Assembly (NCBI GenBank): GCA_010094025.1 | Contig: ML991904.1 | Span: forward strand, 1-29,020 | DNA: 29,020 nucleotides | Origin: Viridothelium virens | Taxonomy: Eukaryota > Ascomycota > Dothideomycetes > Trypetheliales > Trypetheliaceae | Reading direction: 5' to 3' | Part shown: in pieces, positions 9,534 to 19,794 of the stretch | Layout: each line of letters opens with the position of its first letter | Position numbering within the stretch: position 1 is the first letter of the stretch | Translations under genes and position numbers: made by a program | Notes under the pieces: generated by a model | The model's input: only the letters and a program-made list of their open reading frames with translations | Database searches by the model: none | Told to the model about the DNA's origin: nothing

Positions 9534-10648
9534 TCAAAGCCCAGCCTCAGCTCCTATACCTGGCTTTCTATTCTCCAATATCCTCAAGGTCTGATCAAAG
9601 ACCTTTTTCTGCACTCTCTGACCCATATCGGTATAGATCCACGACTCGACGCTCTCAATCTTACCATCGACTACAGACTCTCCATTAGAGTTAAAACCCG
9701 CACATGCAGCAAGTACCAGTGTCCGAGCACCCACTTCTGTGGTACGCTCGAACCACCGACGAAGGAACGAGACAATGGCGCCACTTTTGACCCCACGGTC
9801 GAGCTCAGACGTACACAGACCGGGATTGGCGAGGTTTATGATAACGGGCGGAGCACCTGAGTTTGCGACGCTGTGACGGGAGACGACTTCTCGAACAACA
9901 AGTATTTCAAGGAGCTTGGTGATTTGATAACTGTCGACGAAGCAAGATCAGCGTGCTGGAAAGACAGCTTACAAACCACACCTGAGGGGACGCGACCTTA
10001 CCGTTCCCCTCCTTTGTAGGACTTCTCGTTGTTCAGCTGTGCATATATATCCGAAGCGTTAACCTCCTCGAACTTGGTCAGCCGATGGGCGCCGGAGCTC
10101 ACGATTGTCAAGGTCGGCAAGGAGTCCGGATATCTCTCCTTGGTCTGGGTCATCTTCGGCAGGAGAGCCATTGCAACTAGACAGGTGTTGACGACGTTGA
10201 CCTGAATATTTCGCTCAAATCCCTCGGCCGTAGCCCATGTTCGACTATTAATTCCAGCATTTTCGACAACCTTGTCAACTCGAGGGAGCTCCGCGTTAAC
10301 CCACCTAACGAAACCGAGCGTAGAATCCGTGCTGTCCAGGTCTAGCTGCCATACCTCAACCGCATCTGCATCTTTGCGCTGTTTGATGCTTTCAACGATG
10401 TTTTCTTTCGCTTTCTGACCCTTTGAGATAGTCCGGACTGCAAGAACCATTCGAGCACAGCCGAGGCGGTAGAAATGGCGTGCAGTTTCCAGGCCAAGAC
10501 CAACATTGGCTCCGGTAACGATGATGGTCTCGCCAGCAACAGACTGGGTTGGATATTTTGGTGTAACAAAGAGCTGGTCGTAGATGAAAGTCACAAGGCC
10601 CACCCCAATCTTTGGGTTGATAGAGAATTCTGAAGTCTCAGTCGTCAT
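9534..10648 (-). CDS. short-chain dehydrogenase/reductase (SDR), probably secondary metabolism
   Basis: Exons are 10648-10002 and 9930-9534, with a 71-nt intron (10001-9931, GTAAGG...CGACAG). Together they encode 347 residues. The Rossmann cofactor loop TGANVGLG is at 45-52, the NAG motif at 130-132, the catalytic serine in IVSSGAH (184-185), and YQITK at 217-221. The last of these is formed only after splicing, so the apparent stop at 9998-10000 is intronic. The C-terminal half (INLANPGLCTSEL, VDGKIESVESW) matches the RDH/WWOX-like fungal SDRs often found in biosynthetic clusters. The substrate is unknown. It lies just upstream of, and in the same direction as, the PKS remnant, with a BBE-oxidase remnant behind it. 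It may be the last intact member of a decayed cluster. Confidence 0.88.
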
Positions 10649-11082
10649 TTTCGGCCAGAGTACTCTGAGCTTGATGGAGGGAAGAATACTCCGAATGGTG
10701 ATAGCATAGGAGGGGCATGGAACCTGCCTGATCTCCCACCAGGCTCAGCGCCTCCTGCGCCTCTCACCAGCGTTTCCGCGATCCAGTGCAGCCGGTCCGG
10801 TAGGCACCTTACGCATTATTACCCCCTCCACTAGATGATTTCAGGACACGGAAACTGAGTACTCCGTACTGCTCAAGATAGGGTGAGGTAGAGAGTCGGG
10901 GTAATTAATCATGCCGACCTGATCTTGGTCGGCAGCCACGCAGGCAGTCGTTCCTCCCTTGCGGCTTTTGATGGAACGTGAGGCACCATCATTGGCGAGC
11001 CACTCGGAGCTGACGTATGATTACAGCAGGTGCGCTGTTGAATCAACCGTTGTGTAAGAGTCTGGGTCTATCGTACTTTAGG
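10649..11082. other. upstream region of the SDR gene
   Basis: No open frame or relic is recognised. It should contain the SDR promoter. It ends at the TA dinucleotide that flanks the MITE. Confidence 0.5.
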
Positions 11083-11084
11083 TA

Positions 11085-11489
11085 CAGTAGATATTCGATA
11101 TTACGTAATCCTATATAGTGAAATATGCGATACAACGAAAAATTTTCAGATTCCTAGCAAATTTGTATGGGAATAACGAATTTATTCGATACTCGGAGCT
11201 TCGTTATTTTTGGCGTGGATTTCGTTATATCGCATAGAGATTTGGTGTATCTAGGCTTATTCTAGCACTTCTCCCTTACCCTTCATGTGATAATAAGGTA
11301 AGATACTAGCCTTTAAGCAGCTAGCGTAGCCTTAGCGCAGTCAGCTGACCTTAATTACTTACAGCTCTTGTAACACTAGGCTCAGATAGGAAGCTCTATC
11401 AGTCACGTGTCAATTCGCTACTACGGATTATTCGCTATTACGTACATAGGTGGACCAGAATTTCGATCCGTTATATCGAATATCTACTG
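11085..11489. mobile_element. MITE of Tc1/mariner (pogo/Fot) type, 405 bp
   Basis: The left end is CAGTAGATATTCGATATTACG. The right end read on the opposite strand is CAGTAGATATTCGATATAACG, one mismatch in 21 bases. The element is flanked by TA on both sides (11083-11084 and 11490-11491), the standard target duplication of Tc1/mariner elements. The interior carries no transposase and is A+T-rich. The open frame at 11407-11763 crosses its right edge and is not a gene. Confidence 0.9.
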
Positions 11490-11491
11490 TA

Positions 11492-11819
11492 TACTGTACG
11501 ATAGAGTAGCCGTCCCCATCGTGCCCGCACCCGCCGTGCCGCAATCTGAAGCTACTAGTACTCAACGGCAGCGGCCCGAATACGAACGAAAGTGCATCCT
11601 TAGACGGCGCGGTTTAAACCCCATTGAGAAATTTATACGGGGAGCTGGCTCCAGCCCAATTTTCGGGAAAATTGGCAGCAATGATGAGTTTTGGTCAGGC
11701 TCTGGTCTGTGTCACATAGCGTACCCCGGAGTGAAACCCGAGACTGCGCCCACTCCACGATGACCTCTCTGTATGATATTAATCTCTTCAAGTTGATTGC
11801 TCTACGAGACGTGTATATC
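11492..11819. other. short intergenic stretch between MITE and oxidase remnant
   Basis: Nothing coding was recognised. The open frame crossing in from the MITE has no family features. Confidence 0.45.
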
Positions 11820-12434
11820 TCACTTTCCAGACGGCCATTTCAAGTTTGATATTTTGATTCCTCCAGGACTTAGCTTCTGAAAGATCTGCTGAGGGTCATA
11901 TCTTGCCGCCACATCCTTCATCTGCCTCACATTTTCCGTTCCGTAGCTTCCTAGGACGTCTTGCCTCTTGTCTGCATGATTGAGGTATATCCACAGTAGA
12001 AGGCCATTAACGTGAATGTCCCGACCACCTACCCCAGCAAGTCCATGTCCCTGAAGCTCGCCATAGACTTGGCGCTAACGATCGCTAGGTTTAATGTCAA
12101 CGGTCTCCGACGCTTCATCAAAGCTTGTCCAGTCCATCAGTCTGAGGTCTATCGTTACGCCCCCTTCGATATTGTTCGTCCCAGCATACTGTGTGTGGCC
12201 ACCCTTTCGAATCACAAACTTCTCGCCGGCCACCACAAGAAAACATATTGTCTTGGATTTTCCTTCGGCGGATTTGGGGCGATCGACACAGGGAGATGTA
12301 AGTTTGGCAGAGTTAGACCAGTAAGTGTCTTGTCGTATTTTGGATCCAGCGTCGCTCGGAAGAGGTATCTGTAGGCCCGCGTTCATGACGGTTTCCGCCA
12401 ATGCACATGGCTGATTGTGGACGACGGATCCCAT
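11820..12434 (-). pseudogene. BBE-like FAD-linked oxidoreductase with internal deletion
   Basis: From the ATG at 12434 the frame shows ALAETVMNAGL, DTYWSNSAKL, FVIRKGGHTQYAGTNN and GGVTIDLRLMDW. This is the N-terminal FAD-binding fold of berberine-bridge-like oxidases, including the RxGGH histidine used for covalent FAD attachment. A TAG replaces what is normally Trp (SDR*RQVYGEL), compatible with a G-to-A change. The frame continues to LAGVGGR. It then jumps straight to the C-terminal block LLLWIYLNHADKRQDVLGSYG, ARYDPQQIFQKL and PGGIKIS, with a stop at 11820-11822. Compared with the usual ~480-500 residues, roughly 270-300 residues of substrate domain are missing. The gene is dead. Such enzymes are common tailoring oxidases, so this supports a former gene cluster here. 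Confidence 0.85.
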
Positions 12435-13462
12435 GGCGTCCTCAACATGTTGAGACCGAGGGTTTGGGTTGGACTGGCTGTTTTGCTCTTACGTGCTGAA
12501 TGTTACTAAATGCATTTAGGTGTCGACTATCACCTGGTCTAGTGAGGACAAATGCAAGTAACGATTACGCGCAGTAATTTGCTTTCTACAATTCCCATCG
12601 TAATTACCAGCAATGGAGTAGACAGGGCAAAACATAAGCCCGCGATGCCTTACTAGGTAGGTGGATCTTGCTACAAGCATACATTAAGGCAAATGGAACA
12701 TAGATTACGAATAGCGACTTGCTTACCATTGTAATCAGCAATAGGCCAAATAAGCCAAGAGGTGAGATTGCAGGACCTGGGGTGTACGTTGCAGCACATG
12801 AGGATTATTGTACCATAATCAAGAAATAACATGATGATTCCCATTTTTAGCATAGCTCGAATAAGCATGCATAGGAACCCACTAATGCGACCGATTTGAG
12901 GACGGCAAGATCTGGGTTCTGCATGCGCAGAGAAAGCCGTGCCCAAGAGAGGATCGCTAGAAGTCCTTATCAGCCGGAGCCCCTCGACTTTGCTCGCGCG
13001 AAAGGAGCGACATTGGTGCTAATAATTCAGAAGGAGGTATAGGGTGAAAAGCTACCCATGAATCCTATGATTGTCCACAGTGCCTTGAGTATGAATGGCC
13101 AGCTTTGACTCAGAGCGAAGGGTTTTGGTGTCGGAAACCTCGATCTACGGTCTCCACAGTCTTGAGAACGGTAATCAGGAGCAATTTCCTTGGAGGTGGC
13201 GGGCGCTGAACGATCAAACCTCCATTGGCTTAGCTTTTAGCACGCGAGTTATTTATATCACTCTTAAGAGTGCTATCATTTAAGCCAGGGAGACTTTCTT
13301 GACGACACTGGATTTTCTGATGGCTTACACACTCGCAATGGCCTTTGTAATGCGCTATTCCATTCCTAATTTGATTGCGTTTGGTACGATTTATTCGGCT
13401 TTGTTTTTGGTTTCCTATCTGCTGGTATCTTCCGAGAAGGAGTATCTACAAACGTTCTCTCT
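12435..13462. other. intergenic, no gene recognised
   Basis: This lies between the oxidase remnant and the 3' end of the galactanase-like gene. Small open frames on both strands (12671-12946 minus, 13095-13283 plus) show no family motif or plausible spliced extension. Confidence 0.5.
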
Positions 13463-15108
13463 TCAATTCTCCACGACTTCAATGCCTTTCACCTGCACGG
13501 CAAATCCCTCACGGCCCGTGGCACTTAGAGTAACCGTATTCTCGCTTCCCTCATTAAGTTTCAGCGCAACAGGCACTTCCAGAGCGTATCCTGCCCGCGA
13601 ATTGAGCGCGGCAATGTTCGTTGCCTTAGGCTCATTATTGACAAAGAGATGCACCTCGCCGTCTTCGCGGTTCCTGACATCGTATAGCAGTTTCACCCAC
13701 TGCGTTCCGCCTGTAGCGGTCACATTGGAAAATGTTATTTCGTCGCCAGGGCTCAAGCTGACAATAGAACGTGTGCTGATAGCAGCACGGCCGGAGACGG
13801 AGGCTACGCTGGCAGGGTATTTGGCCGAGCTGGAAGGTGTGCTGACCACTCCGGTGTTGGGATCAACTTTCCACATGGAGTAGTACTGGAGCGTTACGGT
13901 CTTCGCTCTGTCAGTCGTCAGCATTACTTGATGCCCTTCCCGGTCTGCGCGTATCTCTTTCGGTCTAGACTTACCCAGTATTTACGCTCATTGGCAGCCA
14001 GGTATAATTGGAACTTGCGCCGCCAGATGAGTCCCATTCGTCGCCCATATAGATGTAAGTGGTGGCCTGCGATCCTGAAACTGTAAGCTCAAAGGTGTTT
14101 TGCGAGTTGTATGTATTTTCGTTTTCCGGTGCAATGTCGCTACCACCAGACCACGGCCCATTTATGGAGGAGGCCGTGAAGACTTTATTTGGATTGGCCC
14201 TCCAACCCGTCTTGCCCGAGACGATCAGGAAGTATACACCACCTGCTTTAAACATTCCAGGAGCTTCGTAAGCGCCGGCCGCTGTCACACATTATTAGAG
14301 TAACTTAAACACGACTGAGAATGGCTTGCCTAAATCTGAAACCCGGGTTCCAACAGATCCATCTGAATTGATTGCATTGACCTGCACAACGTTGTGGTCG
14401 GCACTTGTAAGCAAATACCAGGTTTCTTAGCGAGTCAGTCATGAGCTTTCATAGCGCTCAAAGTCTCCCTACCTGTCGAGTCGTCGTAGAACATGCCTGT
14501 GTCGGAGTAAGAGTAGCTACTGGGGGGCAAATAGACCTTGGCGTGTTGCGTATACCCTCCAACCAAGGAACTGGAGACCAATGAATCGGCATAACGGTCT
14601 TGCTGACCAAAGATCTATTCCGTTTAGCATTGCTCCTGAATACGTGTTCAAATATGCGTTCCGTCTGTTATTTGTTCAATGGAAAACCATGCTTACCCAG
14701 TACTCGCCATTGGGCTTGGCGTACTTAGGTCTCCACAGTTGCGTTATGCTTGCTTGAACACCTAGATTTTCCCAGTTGAGGAGGTCCGTTGACGAGTACA
14801 TCTGAGGAGCAATGTCTCCGGTGAAGTCAGCACCCATTCGAGAGCGGTAACGAATACTCTCGTGACTAACTATTACTAACGCTTTGGCCCAACCAATAAA
14901 AAGTATTCCCTCTCTTGACGATTCCACCGCCGTGGGCATCGATTTTCTTGCCGGCCGTATCATACCATGCTGCGCCTGGAACAATCCAGTTTGTCGCTCC
15001 GAACGCGCCAGGAGCCGCAAGAAGGGCCACCAAAAATTTGGCCGAAAGCATCCCAATGGGACTGAATATAAACATAGTCTTGAATGATTCAAAAAAGCCC
15101 AGCTGCAT
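13463..15108 (-). CDS. secreted GH43 hydrolase with C-terminal beta-sandwich, exo-1,3-galactanase-like (GH43_24 type)
   Basis: Six exons: 15108-14871, 14815-14697, 14614-14473, 14425-14330, 14281-13975 and 13907-13463. Introns are 55, 82, 47, 48 and 67 nt. All phases agree, giving 448 residues (429 if the ATG at 15051 is used, which gives a cleaner signal peptide, MLSAKFLVALLAAPGAFGA). The catalytic propeller shows IDAHGGGIVKRGNTFYW, MYSSTDLLNWENLG, WRPKYAKPNGEYW, YLLTSADHN, AGAYEAPGMFK, SGKTGWRANPNK, NSQNTFEL and YIYMGDEWDS. The last ~110 residues (GDEITFSNV...VKGIEVVEN) look like a CBM35-type sugar-binding sandwich. The family removes galactose from beta-1,3-galactan of arabinogalactan; activity is inferred from family. 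Intron 4 (14329-14282) uses a GC donor (G|GCAAGC). The first intron is the least certain boundary. Confidence 0.85.
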
Positions 15109-17097
15109 AGCCTTTTAAAGAGGTATCCAGGAGATCATGGTCCGCTAGGCTCGAAAGTCACACGGCCATTGTCGTACTTACCATTTGACAGCAGAATGTA
15201 ACCTAGGCCAGGAACGACCTCTGACCCAGCCCATGTTGCCAAGAAACAGGACTATGGGAATACAAGGGACTTAATTTTTGGAGAGTCGTTGTCAACTTCA
15301 TGATTGTCGGAAAAATCATTAACTTACTAGAGCGGATGCGGGGACGCTGCTTTGGGTAATATCATAGGGCAAAAAGGGTGTAGATTGTTTTAGACTCCCC
15401 GCCATCTAGCAGACAGTTCCCTGAGCGGCGTTTCATATGATATGAGGCGATCAGTATACATGCACAGGAGATCTTCAGGCCGCACACCCCACCAATGATT
15501 TCCGAGGGTTTATTCAAGCCTTTTACCCCAGACCCCATCACGCGAAGCCCCAGATTTGAACGACCTCCGGCTCAAGGCGGCAGGACTTGTGGCGATTTTC
15601 AATGGGTAGACCACGACCTGACCTCCAGGGTGTGTATACGTGCGTGACGTGATACGGTGTACGGTGTACGGTGTACAGTACAGTGCAAAAGATGAAGAGA
15701 AGGCGAAGGCGAAGGCAGGAGAATGCTGGTGGTGCGCGCATGCTCCGATTGGCCGAGTAGCCGAAGCAAAGTCTACCTACCAGGGTATGCAGCAGCAGCT
15801 CAAAAACATCAATTACTTGCTCCTGCAATGAGCGACAGGACCAGAAGCAACATTCAGGTCGTCTGGCATCCTGTGTTTGAATTTGTTCCCATCCAGGATT
15901 GATGAAAGCGGCGCGAAACGTCATCCTCAATTCGCCTTTACGTTCTGGCAGCGACATGGTGCAAATAAACAAGTTGGTAGAGATGAGATGTCAGGAGTGC
16001 TCAGCACAACGGGGTAGCTCTACGGATTGAGGATTGGCATCTTGAATAACGGAACTAGTTGTGAGCCTCATGTGGTCTTCATCGGAGCTTAGCAGTGCTG
16101 TCTTAATACTTCTACAGGGCGGCTCTAGGTCACTCCATCGAAACTTATATGCACGCCCGATCTACAATGATTGTGAGCACCCTATACAACATCCGAAGAG
16201 TCTTGCATCACGGCCAATGGTATACACGACAGTGATTCCGTCTCCGCTGCGACTTTGATGCGATACCAATCAAGAAGACGAGATTACGGGAAGGATGCAG
16301 AGACGAACGATAAACGATCGCAGCTCTACCATAGTTATTTTAAGCCTAGCTATGCCCCCTTTGAATCTCGATCGGCACTTGCGTCTTCCATGGAGCTACT
16401 GAGAGTTGTTCTGACGTCGCGAACTCACTGCAGCCGGAATCGTTGTTCTCAGGAAGATGTATGGGGCGTCGACATCACGGAAAGATGAGGATATCTCAGC
16501 GGTATATATTCCACCTGGATATCAAGAAGGAATTGAGCCAAGCTCGTAATTGGAGCATTCACGAAACCTACCAAGTACTGATAGGATCTCGCGAGCCATC
16601 CTAGATTCGCTTCATCCAGCCGCTCTCAAATAGCTCAAGGCTATACACCTATGAATTGGCCTTGTCCACCGCAGCACGTCGGTTTCGCGGCATCTCTCGG
16701 AACCTCTGGTCTCCTCCGTCTTGTCGCGTCCACGGAGCTAACACGAGCAACGTGCCCAAGTCTATTGTCAGTCGCATTTAGTAACAAATCCCTTAGCGCC
16801 GGAATTTTTAAGGCTGTAGCGACCCATGAGACAGAATCTTCTTTTCACACCACTTATTCCGTACGTTCTGCGGGCGCAGTGGTTCGTGGGCCTGTAATTT
16901 CTTGAACACTGAGACCCTGTATAGGCCTGGATTTTGGCTGTTTTTGAGGCCGCTGGTTGAAATTCCCGCAACGAAACTTGTCCAAAACACATTCAAGCTT
17001 GCGATTACTTCAGTCATCCGAAATCGCAGCATCAGCGAAAGAAGATTGGGTAAGAAGCAATCCACTAGAAATATTGTCTAGAATATCACTTTCTGTG
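15109..17097. other. intergenic, ~2 kb, no gene recognised
   Basis: This is the promoter side of the galactanase-like gene and the 3' side of the sugar transporter. Overlapping short open frames on both strands (15538-15972 minus, 16255-16488 plus, 16651-16905 plus, 16808-17065 minus) have no recognisable domains. A small (TACGGTG) repeat lies at 15653-15676. Confidence 0.5.
15653..15713. repeat. short tandem repeats (TACGGTG x3, then GGCGAA x2)
   Basis: Three perfect heptamers run from 15653 to 15673. Two GGCGAA hexamers follow at 15702-15713, with a partial third. These are simple low-copy microsatellite-like tracts in non-coding DNA. No function is implied. Confidence 0.7.
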
Positions 17098-18680
17098 TCA
17101 TTTGCTATCATCCCCTTTGACATCGTTTTCCGTTGCATTGTTCACGTGCTCTTGCATCTGGGGTTTCACTTGTTGTGTTGTGGTCTTATCCAGGGTACGA
17201 ATCTCAGCTTCGGTGACCCCTCCGTACTTCCTTGCAAAGAGGAAATCTAACTTTTCAAGTGACCAACTCTTTGTCTCCGGGTAGCAAAAATAAACAATGA
17301 GGGTGCTGCAGAGATTGAAGCAGGCCAAGATGATATAAAATCTGTAGCCAATATTGGCTAACGCAGTGGGTGTGATCTCCACAATCAAGAATTGAAAGAG
17401 CCAGTAGCAAATATTCCCCAAGGCTAACCCCTTTTCACGAATTTGTAAAGGAAGTATCTCAGCAGGATACGCCCACGACGGGCCAAGCCATGTTGCTGCG
17501 TTGACACCGTAATACAGGAACATCACTACGAGAGCTGCGATACCGTAAACCTTCGAATCATGTGTCGGACCCAGAGCAAGGAGAGCAGCAATAATTGCAA
17601 AGGATGCAGTTTGATAGGCTGCGCCGAACACGAGGAATGGCCTCCTCCCGTAGTAGTCAATCGCCAGAACTGGGACTAAAGCAAAAAGGATTGAATCAAC
17701 AGACGTTAGCCCCGAAATCCAGAGAGATTGCGTGTGGTTTGCTCCAATGAATTTTTGCGTTAAAGTGGGAAAATAATATGTCACTGAGTTGATTCCTGTC
17801 ATATATTACAAGGTCAGAGTCCTACATCAATATACATTTGCGGTTTTGAGAGACTGATACCATTGAGTTGGTGCATGACCATAATACCACAGGCAAGACA
17901 TAGTCGTCGAAAGTTTTGAGCGGATCCAGCAGTGAATAGCGAGCGGAATTCGTTTGTTGTCTTCTGTTTCTCGAGTGTGTCAGCCTCCACGATTTTTGCA
18001 AGACGCTCCGAAGCCCTTTCTGGCCCCTGCAGGCGTATGAGAACCTCGAGAGCCTCATCAAAGTCGCCGTGTTTGACAAGCCATCGCGGAGATTCGGGAA
18101 GCAAAGGGATCAAGAATCCCGAGACGGCAAGAAACACTACTTGAAATGCGATTGGGAAAGCAAAACCGACGCGACCTGTGGTGTTGTGAAATCCGTAATT
18201 GATCCACTGAGCAAAAAAAAGTCCAAGGGCGGCTCCACCCAGCAGTTGCAACGTCAGCCATCTGCCGCGAGTTTTCGCTGGGACGGTCTCCGCTTGATAT
18301 ATCCCAACAGTCGAGGTCATTAAACCAACGCCAAGTCCGCAGATAATGCGTCCAGCGATGAGCTCGCCCATGTTAGTGGTCGCGGACTGAACGATTGCAC
18401 CAACAAGGCAGATACCAATGCCTGAAAGAATTGTCCTCTTACGACCCAACTTACTGCCACAGAAAAAAGCAGTCGTGCTTCCAAGAAAACCTCCAACGTT
18501 GTACAAGGCACTGATGGTACCCAAGAGACTCGAGCTTGGGTGATGAAAGGTCTTCAAAAACCAAGGGTTTACGATGATCCCGGAAAAGACTCCATTATCA
18601 TAGCCGAAAAGAAGAAATCCACAGCATGAGGCAATTGTGATGAGAACCAGGAGCAATGAACCTTTCAACAATCGCAGCAT
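17098..18680 (-). CDS. MFS sugar transporter
   Basis: Exons are 18680-17861 and 17795-17098, with a 65-nt intron (17860-17796). The encoded protein is 505 residues with 12 predicted membrane spans. Signature motifs of the sugar-porter family are FGYDNG (25-30), GRKR (79-82), AGRIICGLGVGL, YQAETVPAKTRGR, PESPRWL (195-201), HQLNGINSVTYY across the splice site, DYYGRRP and PETKSWSLEKLDFLF. It should import a sugar or related polyol across the plasma membrane by proton symport; the substrate cannot be read. It starts 1.1 kb from, and diverges from, the ThDP enzyme gene, so the two may share regulation. No defects are seen. Confidence 0.92.
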
Positions 18681-19794
18681 TTCAGATTAACGAGTCTGTT
18701 CGAGAGGCTGGTTGGAGTCGTCGATTGAGGCTATCTCACATTAATCGTGAGCAAGAAGAGCTTCCAGAGTCATTGCGATGGGGACCTGAGGAGTGCAACC
18801 GTCAAATTAAAGACAAAATACTTCCCCGCACGGTCGTTTCAGTTCCGTGGTGCTATTGCGTAGCACATGGTTCATGGGATGAGAAGCAGGCGCATCAGAT
18901 CCCAGATCCCACGCTTCCCTTGCAGGCCGCGCCGGATTCTTTGCAGGAGTCGGTTCTGAGGCTCTTGGCCCGAAATAGAAAGCGATGTTTTTATCGTATC
19001 ACATTGACCTAGAATCTACAACAGTAACAAGGGAGTTCGGAGCGAAGCCTAACATGAGCGATGACTCAATACTGCAAGGGTATTCTCGTTTCAATATGTG
19101 CTCTGAAGGAAGCGGGGAAGGTTCTACTTCGGATTGAGGAAATGCTTATGAGACATTGCGGCTGGGTCTACAATGCTGTGGGACAAATTCTGTCGCATGG
19201 ATCTGCACCGAGGATCTACAATTCCCCGATTTCACTACCGAACAAAAATGAGGAGGAGAACCATGCTTGCCGCGTACTCTGACCATCACCATCTTGGACT
19301 TAGCGCACCCTTGTAAGCCTTCCGCTGGCCCACACGACGATGAGCGCTCAAAAAGGATTGCCCTCTGGACATTTCCCCCGCTTTGAGTTGGCATCGCAAC
19401 AGAATTCATGCTTTGACAACTCGTTTCTCAGGCTTGAACGCGTCGTATGGAGAGCTAAAGTATAGTATCAGCCGACTTGCCGTTTTTCGAGTCATACAAA
19501 ACTCCGTCTGCTCGATAACTAGATACTTAACGACTTTGTTTCTTCGGGTCAGCCTGTTAGCACATCCCGAACCTTTCGTATTTCCCTTTCACAATCCCTA
19601 TTGTCAAGAAGATACTCAACCAAGTTTATTCCATAGACTGCTGTTTCCTTCACCAGCTTGAAAAGTTGGTCAATCTCCCCAAAGAGTTGCCATAGCCGGA
19701 GGGCTCCAGGTAAGGAAAGGCATCCATTTTGGTTCAATCTCCGGTTGAAATTTATTCTGTAAACATTCATATCCCAATCAAGGAGGCGAAAAGA
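18681..19794. promoter_or_regulatory. divergent promoter region between transporter and ThDP enzyme
   Basis: The two genes are transcribed away from this 1.1-kb stretch. No convincing coding frame is present. Open frames at 18656-19012 and 19146-19409 lack any family pattern. No specific transcription-factor site was identified with confidence. Confidence 0.45.

Noticed and set aside
9998-10000. stop codon that would truncate the SDR at 216 residues
   Set aside because: It is part of the intron donor (CG|GTAAGG); splicing restores the catalytic YQITK and the full C-terminus.
11407-11763. 118-codon plus-strand open frame
   Set aside because: Starts inside the MITE and crosses its right terminal repeat; a chance frame.
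12012-12374. 120-codon plus-strand open frame
   Set aside because: Antisense to the BBE-oxidase remnant, which carries recognisable FAD-fold motifs.
13299-13883. 194-codon plus-strand open frame
   Set aside because: Antisense to the last exon of the GH43_24-type gene, whose protein has clear family motifs; a shadow.
14282-14340. apparent frameshift/stop in the galactanase-like gene
   Set aside because: Explained by a GC-AG intron that keeps the frame and the conserved sequence, so I do not call the gene broken.
19729-19794. extra 22 N-terminal codons of the ThDP enzyme
   Set aside because: They begin at TTG, not ATG, and show no conserved sequence; the ATG at 19795 has a good context.
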